Notes: generated by a model not told the origin, from the sequence alone. DNA of 64,000 nt from Gari tellinella (GCA_922989275.2 OV277858.1:10168001-10232000); one strand, 5' to 3'; shown: positions 1 through 10,615, numbered from the stretch's first letter. A program made the numbers and translations.

Positions 1-953
1 AAGGCAGCGTTCTAGGACCTTTGCTCTTCGTTGTCTTTATAAACGACCTCCCCGATGCAGTGAGTTGCGTGACACGTATTTTTGCAGACGACACGAAGAT
101 GTATGAGAGATCAGCTACGGATAACGACAGGGCAAGAATACAGGAAGACATTGAGAGGCTGTCAGATTGGTCCGAAAAGTGGCAACTCAAGTTTAATACG
201 AGCAAGTGTAGTGTGATGCACCTAGGGCGGAACAACCCCAACCACTCCTACAGCATGAAAGACAATGATGGTCAACAGAGAGAGCTGGAAACCACAGAGA
301 AGGACAAGGACCTTGGCGTGTTGATCGATAACAAACTGTCGTTCCATCAACATGTCAACAGCGCAGTAGGAAAAGCCAACCGAGTGTTAGGGGTCATCAA
401 AAAAACTTTTGTTACAAGGAACAGCACAGTCATCAAAAAGTTGTACACAACAGTCTTTCGTCCAACACTTGAGTATGGCAACGCACCTCAGTATGCAGGC
501 GATATCGATAAGTTAGAAAGGGTACAGAGAAGAGCAACGAAGCTTTACAACGATATCAAGAATCTCCCCTATGAAGAAAGGCTACAACGTCTAAAATTAC
601 CATCCCTGCACTACAGGAGGAAACGAGGCGACATGATACAGGTGTATAAGATTCTACCCGGGAAAGACAGAGTAGACAGTGAGAAGTTGTTGCCAAGGTT
701 CAACACAAGTAACACCAGAGGGCATAGGATGAAACTGATGAAAAGACACAGCCATCTAAAGATCAGAAAATACTCTGTTGGAATGAGAGTTGTAAACGAC
801 TGGAACAGTTTACCTGACTAGGTTGTGTGTGCAAAGGACTTAAACGAATTTAAGACAAAGCTTGATAAGTTCTGGAAAAATGAGCACTACCGAAACAGAC
901 CCACGCATGCAGTAATGTGTTCAAGAAGATCCGAGCGGGAGTCACAGGCTTAG
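1..953 (+). pseudogene. Non-LTR retrotransposon reverse transcriptase, 3' end (partial, broken)
   Basis: This is the C-terminal part of a reverse transcriptase from a jockey/CR1/L2-like LINE; it enters from the left edge of the window. The frame is open from base 21 or earlier. It shows the catalytic block FADDTKMY, then a thumb-like region (LSDWSEKWQLKFNTSKC) and the typical VFRPTLEYGN and LERVQRRATK stretches. An in-frame TAG at 819-821 follows WNSLPD. The same frame continues with family-like sequence (EFKTKLDKFW) to a second stop at 951-953, so the first stop is a mutation inside the old gene. The endonuclease and the first RT motifs lie outside the window. The element would copy its own RNA into DNA; here it is a dead 5'-truncated fragment. 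The family assignment to CR1/L2 rather than jockey is uncertain. Confidence 0.85.
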
Positions 954-1239
954 CCTTTTCCTGTAGAAGAGGTATAAAGGTATCAGGTATTATTTATTAG
1001 CAACATTTAATTGTAGGTAAGATTATGCAGCGCCCGCCAAAATCTTACAGGTATATTTAAAGGTGTGTCTTTTTCAACCACTTAAAATGCAACTTCGAGC
1101 TTGAATTCGCGCAAAATTGCGTCGTGAATGTTGACTTTGCTATAATTATGTGACGTCATTCTGGAACATAGCATTGACGTATTTTAAAAAAACAGCTATA
1201 GATTTATCGCGAATGGTACCGTTTTTGAAAAGGCTAGAA

Positions 1240-1680
1240 ATGACGACGTCAAAGGTTAATGCGGAACAGCAAAATGTTATAGAATACTGTGTTGGGTTAA
1301 ATATGACCCCGTCACAGACTTTTAAACAACTATAATCAACATAAAAGTATACATCAGCTTCTTGCTCTCTAATCTTCAAACAGCATAAGCGTGTTTCAGA
1401 AGGATGGATTGAATTGATTTTTACAAAGGCGGGACGGCCGATATAAATTGACGGCTTTATTGTAGAAACACTTTTGAAGCTTCATTAATGGTGATCAGCA
1501 TCTTGCTGTGAGAAAAAAATGTTGAAATGGTCGGGGTCAGCAACTCGTGTGTATATTGGATTTTACGTGAGAAACTTGACATCTCGAGAGGCTATACTAA
1601 ATGGATGTCTCGCTTGCTAAGTGCAGAAGAAATAGAAAGACATGTCCAGGTGTGCAACAGTATGCACAAGATTTAAAACT
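1240..1680 (+). pseudogene. Mariner-like transposase N-terminal relic (degenerate)
   Basis: Three short open stretches in different frames line up in order with the DNA-binding half of a mariner/Tc1-type (GVQW-like) transposase. The first (1240-1335) has an EQQNVIEYCVGLNMTPSQT helix-turn-helix-like segment. The second (about 1349-1442) reads LIFKQHKRVSEGW followed by AGRPI, matching the usual 'W+KRF+EG...GRP' hinge. The third (about 1520-1675) reads MVGVSNSCVYWILREKL, then a 'KW-SRLLSAEE' segment like the family's 'RWVPRLL' motif. Frames break between the segments, so no protein can be made. The DDE/D catalytic half is absent. The assignment rests on motif order seen by eye. Confidence 0.5.
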
Positions 1681-1682
1681 TC

Positions 1683-1912
1683 ACACAGGCTTACTTCATT
1701 CTCAATGTTGTTATACTTTCTGGTCCTTTGGAATCATTGATTTCAGCACATTTACAGTTGAAAGTTGAATTCCGCTTAAGCTGGTGCTAGGGGGCGTGAG
1801 CACTGTTGCATATTTAGGTATTGCTCATGAACAGACTCAAATAAACCGAGTCTGCAATTTTCAGTATTTGCTTTGTTTTCTGTGCTTTCAAAGGATCTCC
1901 CCTTATTTAGAT
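1683..1912 (-). repeat. Interspersed repeat R1, copy 1
   Basis: Reverse-complement copy of a roughly 230-260 bp repeat also present at 13155-13350 and 23889-24152. Shared blocks include the end 'TCTGAATAAGGGGA', 'TTTGAAAGCACAGAAAACAA', 'GCAGACTCGGTTTAATTG', 'ATTCCAAAGGACCAGAAAG' and, with copy 3 only, 'CACGCCCCCTAGCACC'. There is no coding capacity in any copy. This copy lacks the 3' tail 'ACGGGGCGACTTTTTA' seen in the other two. Confidence 0.8.
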
Positions 1913-1999
1913 TACTTAATCCGTATGTTTATAAACCCTGACGAGCGTTTATCTCTGCTGTTATAAAAAACAATTTTATTACGAAAGTCTACGATGGTT

Positions 2000-3837
2000 T
2001 GGAACAGCCCTCGTACGTGTTGTTTAGTCATCCTAAACATCGTTAGTCTCTGCTATATTAAAGGAAGTAATTATTTCGAGTGTCTACGATGTGTTGGGAC
2101 ACCGTTGTGATCTGGACCTATTTTGTCGATGCTTGGCGCAGGCCTAAGATAATGGGTTATAATTTAAACGGCCGCGTTTATTCCACAATAGCTAGGCATA
2201 CTCATACATAGGTCGCTCAACACAAACTTGAATGTTAACACATTTTTTATTGTTTTGATGTTATTTATCATATAACTTAGAATTATGAGTCACAATGTTT
2301 ATATGTTAAGTTGCTATCTTCGTGAAAGCAGGAGAACAATAGCTATACATATACATACATTGAGATTGCTTAATTAAATTGGATACTTGATTCTCCATTA
2401 AAAGTGTCAAGGATGAATACCTTAACAGTTTGAAATGTACTAGGCTTCATCTGATGCAGCATGTACTTTACGTGTAAACCCTGGTATTTTACCGTTTTTG
2501 AAAACAGGGTATACTCAAATCAGAGAGTTTCTGGATGAAGGTGCCCGGCGTTCAGTTGTCTTAAATTAGTATAAACTTCTTCCTTAAGGATGTCGGCTTG
2601 TTTTTTTGAGCATTATGAAATTTCCGAAAAATTGTACGAACTCGTTTTCAAAAAAATGGTAAGAACTCATTGTTGGTGAATGCATACAGTAATAAAACAC
2701 TATTTTCCCGGAAAAAATGGATTTTTGTTCCGGAAGGGACTTTTTAAGTTTTATGTCCTATTCGTAGTTAACAGCATACACTGTTTTCATAGGTAGGTTG
2801 TATTTTGTTACATCCGATTTCATTTCAATTTCTCAGAATATAAGCATGACATTTTCATGGTAGTACAGTTTTAGTATAAAAATATAGATAACTCATTAGA
2901 TAAAATGAATTTTTTTGGAAAAAAAATATTTTTGGTAAAAGTACACAAAAAATTGAAAAAAATGAGAAAACATGGATTTTTTAGATAAAAATATCTATAT
3001 CTTTTTTAACAGATACGGGACCCTGTGTTTTATTTGCTATTTCACTTAAACGTTTTGTTTGCAAGGCTAAAACAACAAATTAAAAATTTGGTATTTAGTA
3101 TTTGGTATAAAAAAGGGGGTGGGGTAAACTTTACTCCTTTCCGGTGAAATCAATTATTTTTTTTTGGATCATGAAAAAACATTATTTTCATGGTTTATTC
3201 TTACTATGGTAATATAAATTAGGATACTTTTTGTACAAATATATTGTTTAAATAAAGATTGAAAAACCGTAGTACAAAAAAGTAAGAGTGTTTATGAAGC
3301 TTCAATTTTAGGGGGATAGCCTTGAAAAATCTCCAATTGTGAAAAAGAAAGGTCCGGTACCCCCACTTTTTCACCAGTTTTGTCATAGAAACTAATTTTA
3401 CTATCAGTATGCAAAGTTTGAAGAATTTGGTATTTACTTTACCAAGGTGCACCTACCCCCTTAAGGGATCTTTATTTTTTATGCGAATTGTATAGTGTCC
3501 AACTGATAGTTGTTCTGTTATATATTGATAGAAAAGGGACGAATCAATACCCACCCAATATCTCTAAGATGAATTTGGCAAAACAAACGATCCATAAATG
3601 TTGAAGATGTTGACCTCTTAAAGAAGGTGGAAAGTAAAGCTTAATGCGCCTTAAGGTGCATTCTGGCTTATTTTCGAACTGTTTTAAGCTACCATCGTTT
3701 AAGTTATAGAATATTTTAATAAAACTATTTCTGTATAAAATGGAAATATTTGCTTAAGTGGAATCGTAAATTAAGAGAAATTTGTTTTTTAGGATTATAT
3801 TCATAGACGAAATGTATTCACTTCTCCGTTTGTACAG
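2000..3837. other. AT-rich intergenic stretch, no gene seen
   Basis: No convincing reading frame, RNA gene or clear repeat structure was found. Long A/T runs are frequent at 2880-3130. If SIAE is the gene starting downstream, its promoter and its first (signal-peptide) exon should lie here or further upstream, but I could not identify either. Confidence 0.5.
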
Positions 3838-4041
3838 GTAACAACAAAAATGCCAGTCCGTTTTCATTTGCCTCGTATTTTGGCGATCACATGGTTCTAC
3901 AGGGAGATCCACATAAAGCTGTCATCTGGGGCTATGCCCCTAAAGGATCAAAGGGGCTGAAGGTGACTATTACTATTGGCAACTCGCAGGAGGTATATGC
4001 AACACATGTGAATACAAGTTTAACTTGGAAACAGAGCATAG
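3838..4041 (+). CDS. SIAE: SIAE-like exon 1 of those visible (N-terminal domain)
   Basis: Open exon of 204 bp between a TTTGTACAG acceptor and a G|GTAAGC donor, phase 1 at both ends. The translation begins NNKNASPFSFASYFGDHMV and continues LQGDPHKAVIWGY, matching the conserved N-terminal 'FASYF-DHMVLQ-...-AVIWG' block of sialate O-acetylesterases. It ends TSLTWKQSI. No ATG or signal peptide lies in the exon, so an earlier exon is expected but was not found. Confidence 0.85.
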
Positions 4042-4471
4042 GTAAGCGAGATTCAGTGACAATAAACTGAACATTTTCACAACTTTCCTCTATACCTCGC
4101 AACAAAGCATATTTTGAAACTACTTATTTGAGAGAGCTATAGTGGTATCACCGGCGTTAGAAGAGTTACACGCATGTTTAAATACAGAGATAATGCTACT
4201 TATTTACAAAATCCTAAATGGTATAAATGTGTGGTTTGAGGTAGATTCACTTTTGTTTTTGCTTCTTAAATAAAATATATATTTGCAAAATCAGTGGTCA
4301 AATACTTGTCATTCAAGCAACTCATAGTTAAGCAAAACCTAACACGTATATTGTAAAGCATATATTGCAGGTGGAATCTAAACTATCATATATTCAGCCG
4401 TCACCTGTCTTAACAAGAAACAATTTCCTTGTAGATATAACTTTGTACTTATTATATAGACTGGTTTTCAG

Positions 4472-4611
4472 GTCCTGTGAAGAGTGTAGGTCCATACACT
4501 ATAACAGCTACACTGGAAAGTGGGAACTAATCTGTGGTGTTGAAGGATATTTTGTTTGGTGATGTGTGGGTCTGCTCTGGAGAGTCCAACATGCAATTCT
4601 CAATGAATCAG
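4472..4611 (+). CDS. SIAE: SIAE-like exon 2 with premature stop (active-site Ser block)
   Basis: Exon of 140 bp after a GGTTTTCAG acceptor, entering in phase 1 as exon 1 requires and ending CAG|GTCAGT in phase 0. It encodes GPVKSVGPYTITATLESGN, then TAA at 4528-4530, then SVVLKDILFGDVWVCSGE and SNMQFSMNQ in the same frame. The block FGDVWVCSGESNM contains the catalytic nucleophile Ser of the SGNH-type esterase family (usually SGQSNM; here E replaces Q). The stop precedes the nucleophile, so a protein made from this sequence would be inactive. Similarity on both sides is undisturbed, which suggests a single recent change or a base error. Confidence 0.85.
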
Positions 4612-5214
4612 GTCAGTGTGAGAATTTCATGATTAACCCAATAACAATTTGTGTATGCTTTTTACGCTTTCATTTAACCAACCAATAACGTATCTAATTA
4701 GATATGCTTAGGTGAGCGTAATATCGCCTTTATTCAGGCATCTGATTATCCACACTTAGTTCCTGTACGCCCTTATATTTGTGTGGAGTTTCATAAAAAA
4801 TATAAATGGCCATACGTTGTGTCTACAAATTGGGATGGAGTTTGATCAAACTTGGACAAAGTGTATCTGAATCTAATCTCTCAAATGAGATCAATTATGA
4901 ATATAGTGGGCCCTGCAAGCCCTTATTGTGTTTAAAATACGTTTGTAATAGAAAATACGCTCTAGCAACTTCAGATGCTTACAGTGTTTACAGTCTAAGA
5001 ACAACTGCAGCATCTAATCGACTTTGGTAGTATTTGAAAACAAAAAATACATTGTATATGAGAAGTAACTGGATAAAATAAAAGTAGTTGAAAACAGAGC
5101 ATGATGAAAAGAGTTATCTGCCTCTGATCGATCAGGTACACAAGTGTAACGTGACAAAAGTGTGTGTCCGGAAAAAATCAGAATCAGATGACATCGATAT
5201 CATGTTATTTATAA
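4612..5214 (+). other. Intronic sequence, no gene seen
   Basis: Follows the exon-2 donor. Short open frames, such as one at 4806-5030, resemble no family I know and lack splice context. The missing SIAE exon with the WGGT block was looked for here and not seen. Confidence 0.4.
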
Positions 5215-5845
5215 ACGGTTCTATTTCCGCTTACAGAACGCGCAACTGTCCTTAGTTCCGTTCTTGTAGAACCAAACTCGCAACTGCTAAGGTGGAATGG
5301 ATATTAGGGGACTTTCGGGAACCCTATGTGTCGATATCAGACCCCAGGGATCGAATTGACATTGTTACCATGTTAAGTTCTTACGAAACATGGTCCCTTG
5401 TTCCGTTCTTCAAGAATCCAACTCACAACAGCTAGGGTGGAAATAGACTAATGGTATCAATGTCTGTTCTATAGGGGTGCCAGCAGGTTATCTAAGTTCG
5501 TGTTCACACGAGCAAAACAAAACCAGCATCCTGTGTCTAGTACCTTAAACGGAACTAACTGGGAGTTCCGTTCAAGGGAATGTAATGGTTTCAATGACAG
5601 TTTGATCCCTGGGTTCTGAGATCGACACATAGGGATGCCGGTTGGTTCCCTTAGACGGTTCCTACCCTAGAAGTTGCGAGTTGTGGTGACCAGTTCTCTG
5701 TTCTGTTAACACAATAACATGGTATCAATTTACGTTCGATGCATTGGGTTTCAGATCCACAGGTTCCCTTAATTTGATTATATCCTAGCAGCTGCGAGTT
5801 TGGTTCTAGATTAACAGAACTCTGAATTGATTCCGAATTCTGTTA
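5215..5845. repeat. Large imperfect inverted repeat (fold-back sequence)
   Basis: The left half holds two copies of a 'TTCCGTTCTTGTAGAACC - AACTCGCAACTGCTA - GGTGGAA' block (about 5250 and 5395) plus 'GGGAACCCTATGTGTCGATA'. The right half holds their inverted counterparts: 'GATCGACACATAGGGATGCC' at about 5620, 'TAGAAGTTGCGAGTTGTGGT' at about 5670 and 'AGCAGCTGCGAGTTTGGTTC' at about 5786. A further fragment reads 'TAGCAGTTGTGATATTG' near 5945. The arms are diverged, so this is an old palindromic element. No ORF. Confidence 0.6.
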
Positions 5846-6099
5846 AAAGAATAATAAATATTATTAAATTATTTGAGTTCGATCCCCAGGGGCTGCGATC
5901 GACACATAGGGGTGCTTGCACGTCCCCGTCGTCCATTTTCAGCCTAGCAGTTGTGATATTGTTTTTAGTTCAGGGAAATGCCAGTTATATTCCTGGGGCC
6001 GTTGCGATGCTGACGAACGACAATCCACTGCAAACATTACCCCTTAATCATTTCACTACCGAGAGAAATGATTGGGTGCTTAAACTACGGAGGAAAATA

Positions 6100-6330
6100 A
6101 CACCAAGTTGTGGGAAAAGGACCCTATTGAGTCGTAAAATGACCCTGTCACGAAGAGAATGACCCCCATAGAGGAATTACCCACACTATTCTACTACACT
6201 GCTGATGTTACTACTTCTACAACAACTGTTACTACTACTACTTCTATTATTTTATTAATTGTGTTGCTTTTAATGTTACTACTTCTGTTGCTACTACGTC
6301 TATTAATTATATACTAGGCACTGTGATGCT
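6100..6330 (-). repeat. GGTCATT minisatellite plus (GTA)n block, reversed copy
   Basis: Read on the minus strand, a degenerate GTA/GCA trinucleotide block (6190-6330) is followed by a few 'GGGGGTCATTCT'-type units (6118-6175). The same order appears at 26050-26330, so this is an interspersed family rather than a chance microsatellite. No clear terminus is visible at the 6.1-kb end. Confidence 0.55.
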
Positions 6331-6840
6331 GCTATTTAATATTATTTTCTTAGCTAAAAGTTATACTTAGTGTTTGACATACTCTTTCAGCCAATTAAAA
6401 AGCCACAAATTTCAAAATTTAGCTCGGTTTAATTATCAAGTCTTCGAGATTTAACGAGATTTTGCAATTTAATCATGAAGTGTTCGAGACTTGAATGTAG
6501 ACGTTAGCAAGCATTGTGCGTGTGTTAAAATTTCGGTTAGCTCCGCCAATGGCGTGACTTTTAAGCTTTATGGTAAACCCATTACACATCAAAGTGCATA
6601 TGTAGATATATATACAGGTACGTACAATTCAATTTCGAGGAAACTAATGACATTTTGTAGCTCGCTGGTCGGAAGAAACTTGTGAAAAGCATTCAAATTC
6701 TATTTAATCTTAAGGATAGGGGAATAAGAAAAAGAAAACACACACTATAATTAAAACAGTATTCTTACCGTTATAAAAACACTAACATCTACAAACAATT
6801 GACAATCTTGAAAAAGATGTCGCGGCGAGAATGCTAAAGA

Positions 6841-7184
6841 CAGGCGACTGCTTAATGCAAGATCAAAATAATGCAGAACGCTCATTTATGAGTGTTCTGC
6901 ATTATTTCTTGCTGCATTAAGCAACCACCTGTAGTCAAGGCTCAAGTTTGAATTTTAGTTTGCCTGTTAATGCTTAATGCTGGGCAAAACTAATGCAGAA
7001 AATTCCTATTGGAGATTTCTGCATTATTTTATGCTACATTAAGCAACTGCCTATAATTAATGTTACAAATGGATATCATTGAGATCTGTTTCAGGAGATT
7101 GCTTAATGCTGGGTAGAACTAATGCAGAAATTTCCTATAGAAGCTTTCTGCATTACTGTATGCTGTATTATTGGGGCACCCTGT
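6841..7184. repeat. Three tandem copies of a small hairpin element
   Basis: Copies at 6841-6931, 6962-7051 and 7092-7184 each fold on themselves. The outer stem pairs 'CAGGCGACTGCTTAATGC' with 'GCATTAAGCAACCACCTG', and the inner stem pairs 'ATAATGCAGAA' with 'TTCTGCATTAT'. Spacing is about 120-130 bp, with unlike linkers. A fourth, shorter relative lies at 26466-26523. This looks like a tiny palindromic MITE that multiplied locally. No coding capacity. Confidence 0.75.
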
Positions 7185-7404
7185 ATGAGATATTTCAAAT
7201 ATGTGTTCTGTTACACTTTAGACGGCAATTACTATAATTTTCCCGTCGGTTTTGAAGATAACCATTTTCTTGACGCAACTTTGTACATGAATTGTCATGC
7301 GCCATGTTGCTTCGACACGTAATAAAACACACACATATGGAACAGGATGTGTAAATATCTGTCGGCGGAGAAAAATATGGTGGGCGGGTCAAACACTAAA
7401 ATGG

Positions 7405-7511
7405 TTAGAGTTTATTTCAACGCTTCTTAATAATTAAGAAGCCAAATTCGGTCACAGGCTCCCTCATTTGTTGGCTTCTTTATCATAAAGAAACATTGAA
7501 ATAAACTCTAA
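7405..7511. mobile_element. MITE-like hairpin with about 42-bp inverted arms
   Basis: The ends 'TTAGAGTTTATTTCAA' and 'TTGAAATAAACTCTAA' are perfect inverted repeats. Pairing continues inward with few mismatches through 'AAGAAGCC' / 'GGCTTCTT', around a loop of about 25 nt. Total 107 bp. It sits next to the trinucleotide block. No transposase is present, so it would be non-autonomous. Confidence 0.65.
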
Positions 7512-7514
7512 CTA

Positions 7515-7915
7515 TTACTAATACTACTACATTAGACACTACTACTGCTGGTGTTGCTGCAAATACGGCTGTCTCTACTATTCTTCTCCTGCTAACATTT
7601 TTTCTGCTGATAGCGTAGTTCTGCAACCGTATCTACTACTACTGCTGCAAGTACTAAACGAACTGTTGTTTATGTGACTCCTGCTACTACTATTGTTACT
7701 ACAACTACTTCAGCTATAACTGCATCTTTTGTTGCTCATATTACTATTGTTAGCATTTTAATACTAATGTTGCTGATGATGATGCTACTCTGCTGTTGGT
7801 GTTATTACTACCGGTACTTCTACCTGCTACTACTATTATTGCGGCTGCTGCTACCGCTGCTAGTACTGGTACAACGCCTATTTACAGTAGTATTAGTAGA
7901 AGTAAAATAGAATAA
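7515..7915. repeat. Degenerate (CTA/CTG)n trinucleotide block
   Basis: About 400 bp made largely of TAC/CTA/CTG/TTG triplets. Open frames across it, such as the Thr/Leu-rich one at 7674-7910, are by-products of the triplet periodicity and are not treated as genes. Confidence 0.85.
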
Positions 7916-8920
7916 TCAGAAAAAAGACAAAGCGGAGAGAGTAACAAACTAAAACATATCTTGTTCTTGGCTAGACTGGTCACATTTGTCTTTTTTGTCG
8001 ATTCAAAACGAAGAATAGTTTAAATTGAACACTAATCTTTTATTGATGAGTTTTCATGCATCTTACTTGTTCAATTACGGTAAATTATCTAACCTCCCAC
8101 TTTAGCACTGTTTGAGCTGATTTTGCGAGTTATTTGATGTAAGAAGGTAACATGGTCTTAAAGACACTACTTGACCTAACTGGCGTGACTACATCTAGTC
8201 CAGTAAAAAGTTTACCAAAAACAAAGTCAACTGAATGTCTATGCAAATAATCGGGAGTCGATGAAGCGTCTCATAATACAGTTAAATCCTATTGAGAATT
8301 TGAGAAATGGGAAGTGTTAAGGTAACTGTGAACCATGAAACCAAGCCGTCTCAATTTTTTCTACAGAGGCCATGACATACTCAACTTCGAGGATTTATTT
8401 TCAAATCAAATCATCAACAATAAAAGACGAGGCTAACGTGAGACGCTTCACTGATTACTTTTGATATTTTGCGTGCTTATTTGTCCAAATTTACAGGACT
8501 TCGTGTAACCACCTTAGATATTACTCCCTGTCGTGTTTATGGCTACCACTCATGTTTTTCAATAGCTCAATAAGCGTAATAATAACTGTAAAGGCATGGT
8601 ACATGCGACTCTTATCTGAATTTTAACTTGTTTATCATCTAAATTTGATGTATCTTTTAACTCATTCACACCTGAAAATGTAAGTGAACACTTCAAGTTT
8701 TCCTAGTTATGTCAAGTCAATTTTCGACTAGCTAGCGTTGTTTTATACAATACATTTCAAAACTGACACATATCAGAGGGCTCCTGTGGGTAAAGTCTGA
8801 CCTGGGTCTACACTGTTTACAAAGGACAATTGTACTATTAACATGAGCACTGTTTGTAAATAACTAATATACTTGTCGCTAGGGTCTAATTGGTTAAACT
8901 GTGTCGCTTAATTGCTGGAG
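7916..8920. other. No gene or structure recognised
   Basis: Plain AT-rich sequence with many stops in all frames. Nothing here could be assigned to SIAE or to a mobile element. Confidence 0.4.
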
Positions 8921-8924
8921 AGGG

Positions 8925-9146
8925 TAGGGGGTCATTATTCGATGGGGGTCGATATATTTCAGGAGGGGTCAAAATACTTCATGAGGGGAGTCCTAATACT
9001 ATCACTGGGGGGGGGGGGGTCAAATTTCGACGTCGAATTATGACCGAGGGTCATTGTACGATATCGAAAAATGACCGGGGGTCATTCTACGTCGTCGAAT
9101 TATGACCGGGGGTCATTTTTCTATGGGGGTCAAAATACTTCGTTAC
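8925..9146 (+). repeat. GGTCATT minisatellite ending at CGTTACACCGGCC
   Basis: About eight irregular units of the type 'GGGGGTCATTCTACG' or 'TATGACCGGGGGTCATT', including a run of 13 G at about 9006-9018. It ends with 'ACTTCGTTACACCGGCC', the same terminus as at 26310-26330. The last 9 bases run into the truncated Gypsy reading frame on the other strand. Confidence 0.75.
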
Positions 9147-10075
9147 ACCGGCCTCAATCATCTCTTTCAGGTGCTCACGAACCTCCTCAAACATCCCCGG
9201 TGGTATTCGCCTGTATGGCTCCTTAAATGGTGTTGGGTCTGTAAGGGTTATCTCATGCTCCACCAGTTTGGCACATCCAAGGTCTGTCAAACCCGTTGAG
9301 AAAATATGCTTCCAGCTTTCAAGGAACTTGGAAGTCCTATCACGCTCTTTCGGGGACAAGGTGTCTGAAGGAATGGCAATCCCTAACTCAGCCAATGACT
9401 TATCAGCATTTCTGGGTACAGCTGCTTCCTTTTCAAATGGGTCCACTGTCCTAACCACATCTACTCCATAAAGGTCACACAAGAGGCTCCTTGGAAGAAT
9501 AGAGATGGGTCGTGCAGATAAATTGCAGATTCGAACTGGAACCTTGGAAAAGCTTCTGTTTGAAGAGACTTGAACAAGTCGAGGGCAGACACTTAACTGG
9601 TGTACTCTGTCATTGGGTTCAGTCACAGCTTGCACCATATCGCCATGTTCTCTGACTTTGCCCGTTATGGTCCTTGTCTCAAAGGGTGAAATCTTGAATG
9701 GCTTCCAGTTGTTTGCTCTAACTGGTATACCTGCAGACTGTGCAGCTAAAAGTACTCCAAAAACAGATTTCCAAGCACCAGGAGCTTCATCGGCTTTGTC
9801 CATAAGACGAAGATGATTCAGTACGTTGGTACCAATTATGGACATGACTGACGGTGAATGGGTTCCATCTGGTACAACAAGCACTGGGGCACAGACTGGA
9901 GGCATATCAGTAGTAGGGATGGCAATGTTCATCACTGCATAGCCAAGGTATGGTACTTGGGCACCGGTCGCTCCTTTAATCTCTAAAAACTAAAGTCTTT
10001 CAAACTTTCCAGTGTAGGTCTTGGATCCATGTTCATGAAGAAGGACTGGGTAACTGTTGTTATCATGGATCCCGA
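9138..10075 (-). pseudogene. Ty3/Gypsy-type LTR retrotransposon pol fragment (protease to start of RT)
   Basis: The minus-strand frame covers the end of a retroviral-type aspartic protease, the linker and the first part of reverse transcriptase. Evidence: a protease-like end (MSIIGTNVLNHL), then the classic RT entry HEITLTD-PFKEPYRRIPP followed by EEVREHLKEMIEAG. Upstream, in another frame, IGSGSMITTV stands where the protease D-S/T-G-S site is expected, so the catalytic Asp codon appears changed (GGC). A frameshift lies near 9985. The RT is cut off exactly where the GGTCATT repeat begins (about 9138-9147), and the upstream side stops at a trinucleotide block. No LTRs are seen. This is a dead fragment. 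Confidence 0.85.
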
Positions 10076-10185
10076 GCCGATCTTTTACTACCTACAACTA
10101 CTGCTACTACTACTGCTACTACTACGACCACTGCTTCTACTACTACTATTATTACACCAATTACTACCACTACTATTACGAATGG
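10076..10185. repeat. Degenerate (CTA)n block
   Basis: About 110 bp of CTA/CTG/ATT triplets between the Gypsy fragment and the SINE. Same composition as the blocks at 7515, 10440 and 10965. Confidence 0.85.
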
Positions 10186-10435
10186 CGGACGTAGACGAGG
10201 GGTAAGGTGCCCGATTGCGACGTCAGGGGTCGTGAGTTCGATCCTCTGCCTGACTAAGTCCTTCTGATGAGACTTTATAAACCGAGGTCCGATTTATCAG
10301 TGCTTTACACTGGACATCTAAAAACCCCAGATAACTCTCTCGATAATAAGAGTAGGGCATCGCGCCCGGGTTCTCTTTATCCGCTCCCCTCTCCCCGGGG
10401 CGTCCAATTAGCCCATAGATTGCAGAAACGGACGT
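10186..10435 (+). mobile_element. tRNA-derived SINE, copy 1
   Basis: The head contains a pol III B-box-like 'GAGTTCGATCC' (about 10229-10239). The body matches, on the other strand, 55570-55787. Shared blocks include 'GATGAGACTTTATAAACC', 'TATCAGTGCTTTACAC', 'GGGTTCTCT-TATCCGCTCCC' and 'CAATTAGCCCATAG'. The end is followed by 'AACAAAAAAT' and a trinucleotide block. Such SINEs are copied by LINE enzymes. The A box is not clear. Confidence 0.75.
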
Positions 10436-10439
10436 TAAC

Positions 10440-10615
10440 CAACAAAAAATATTATTACAAAAATTACTACCATTACAACTACTGCTACTACTGTAACAAA
10501 AATACTTCCATTACTATTACTACTATTATTGCTGCTACTACTACTATAACAGCAATTAATAGCACTACTTATACTTCTACCATTACACATATATATACTG
10601 CTACTACTACTAAAT
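10440..10615. repeat. Degenerate (TAC)n block
   Basis: TAC/TTA/CTG triplet sequence directly 3' of the SINE. It also opens a spurious Thr/Tyr-rich reading frame at 10267-10710. Confidence 0.85.

Noticed and set aside
6841..7184. CRISPR-like array
   Set aside because: The repeats are full hairpin units of about 90 bp in a eukaryotic genome, with no spacers of constant length and no cas genes.
7674..7910. 78-codon Thr/Leu-rich frame
   Set aside because: It lies wholly in a degenerate CTA/CTG trinucleotide block; the openness comes from triplet periodicity.
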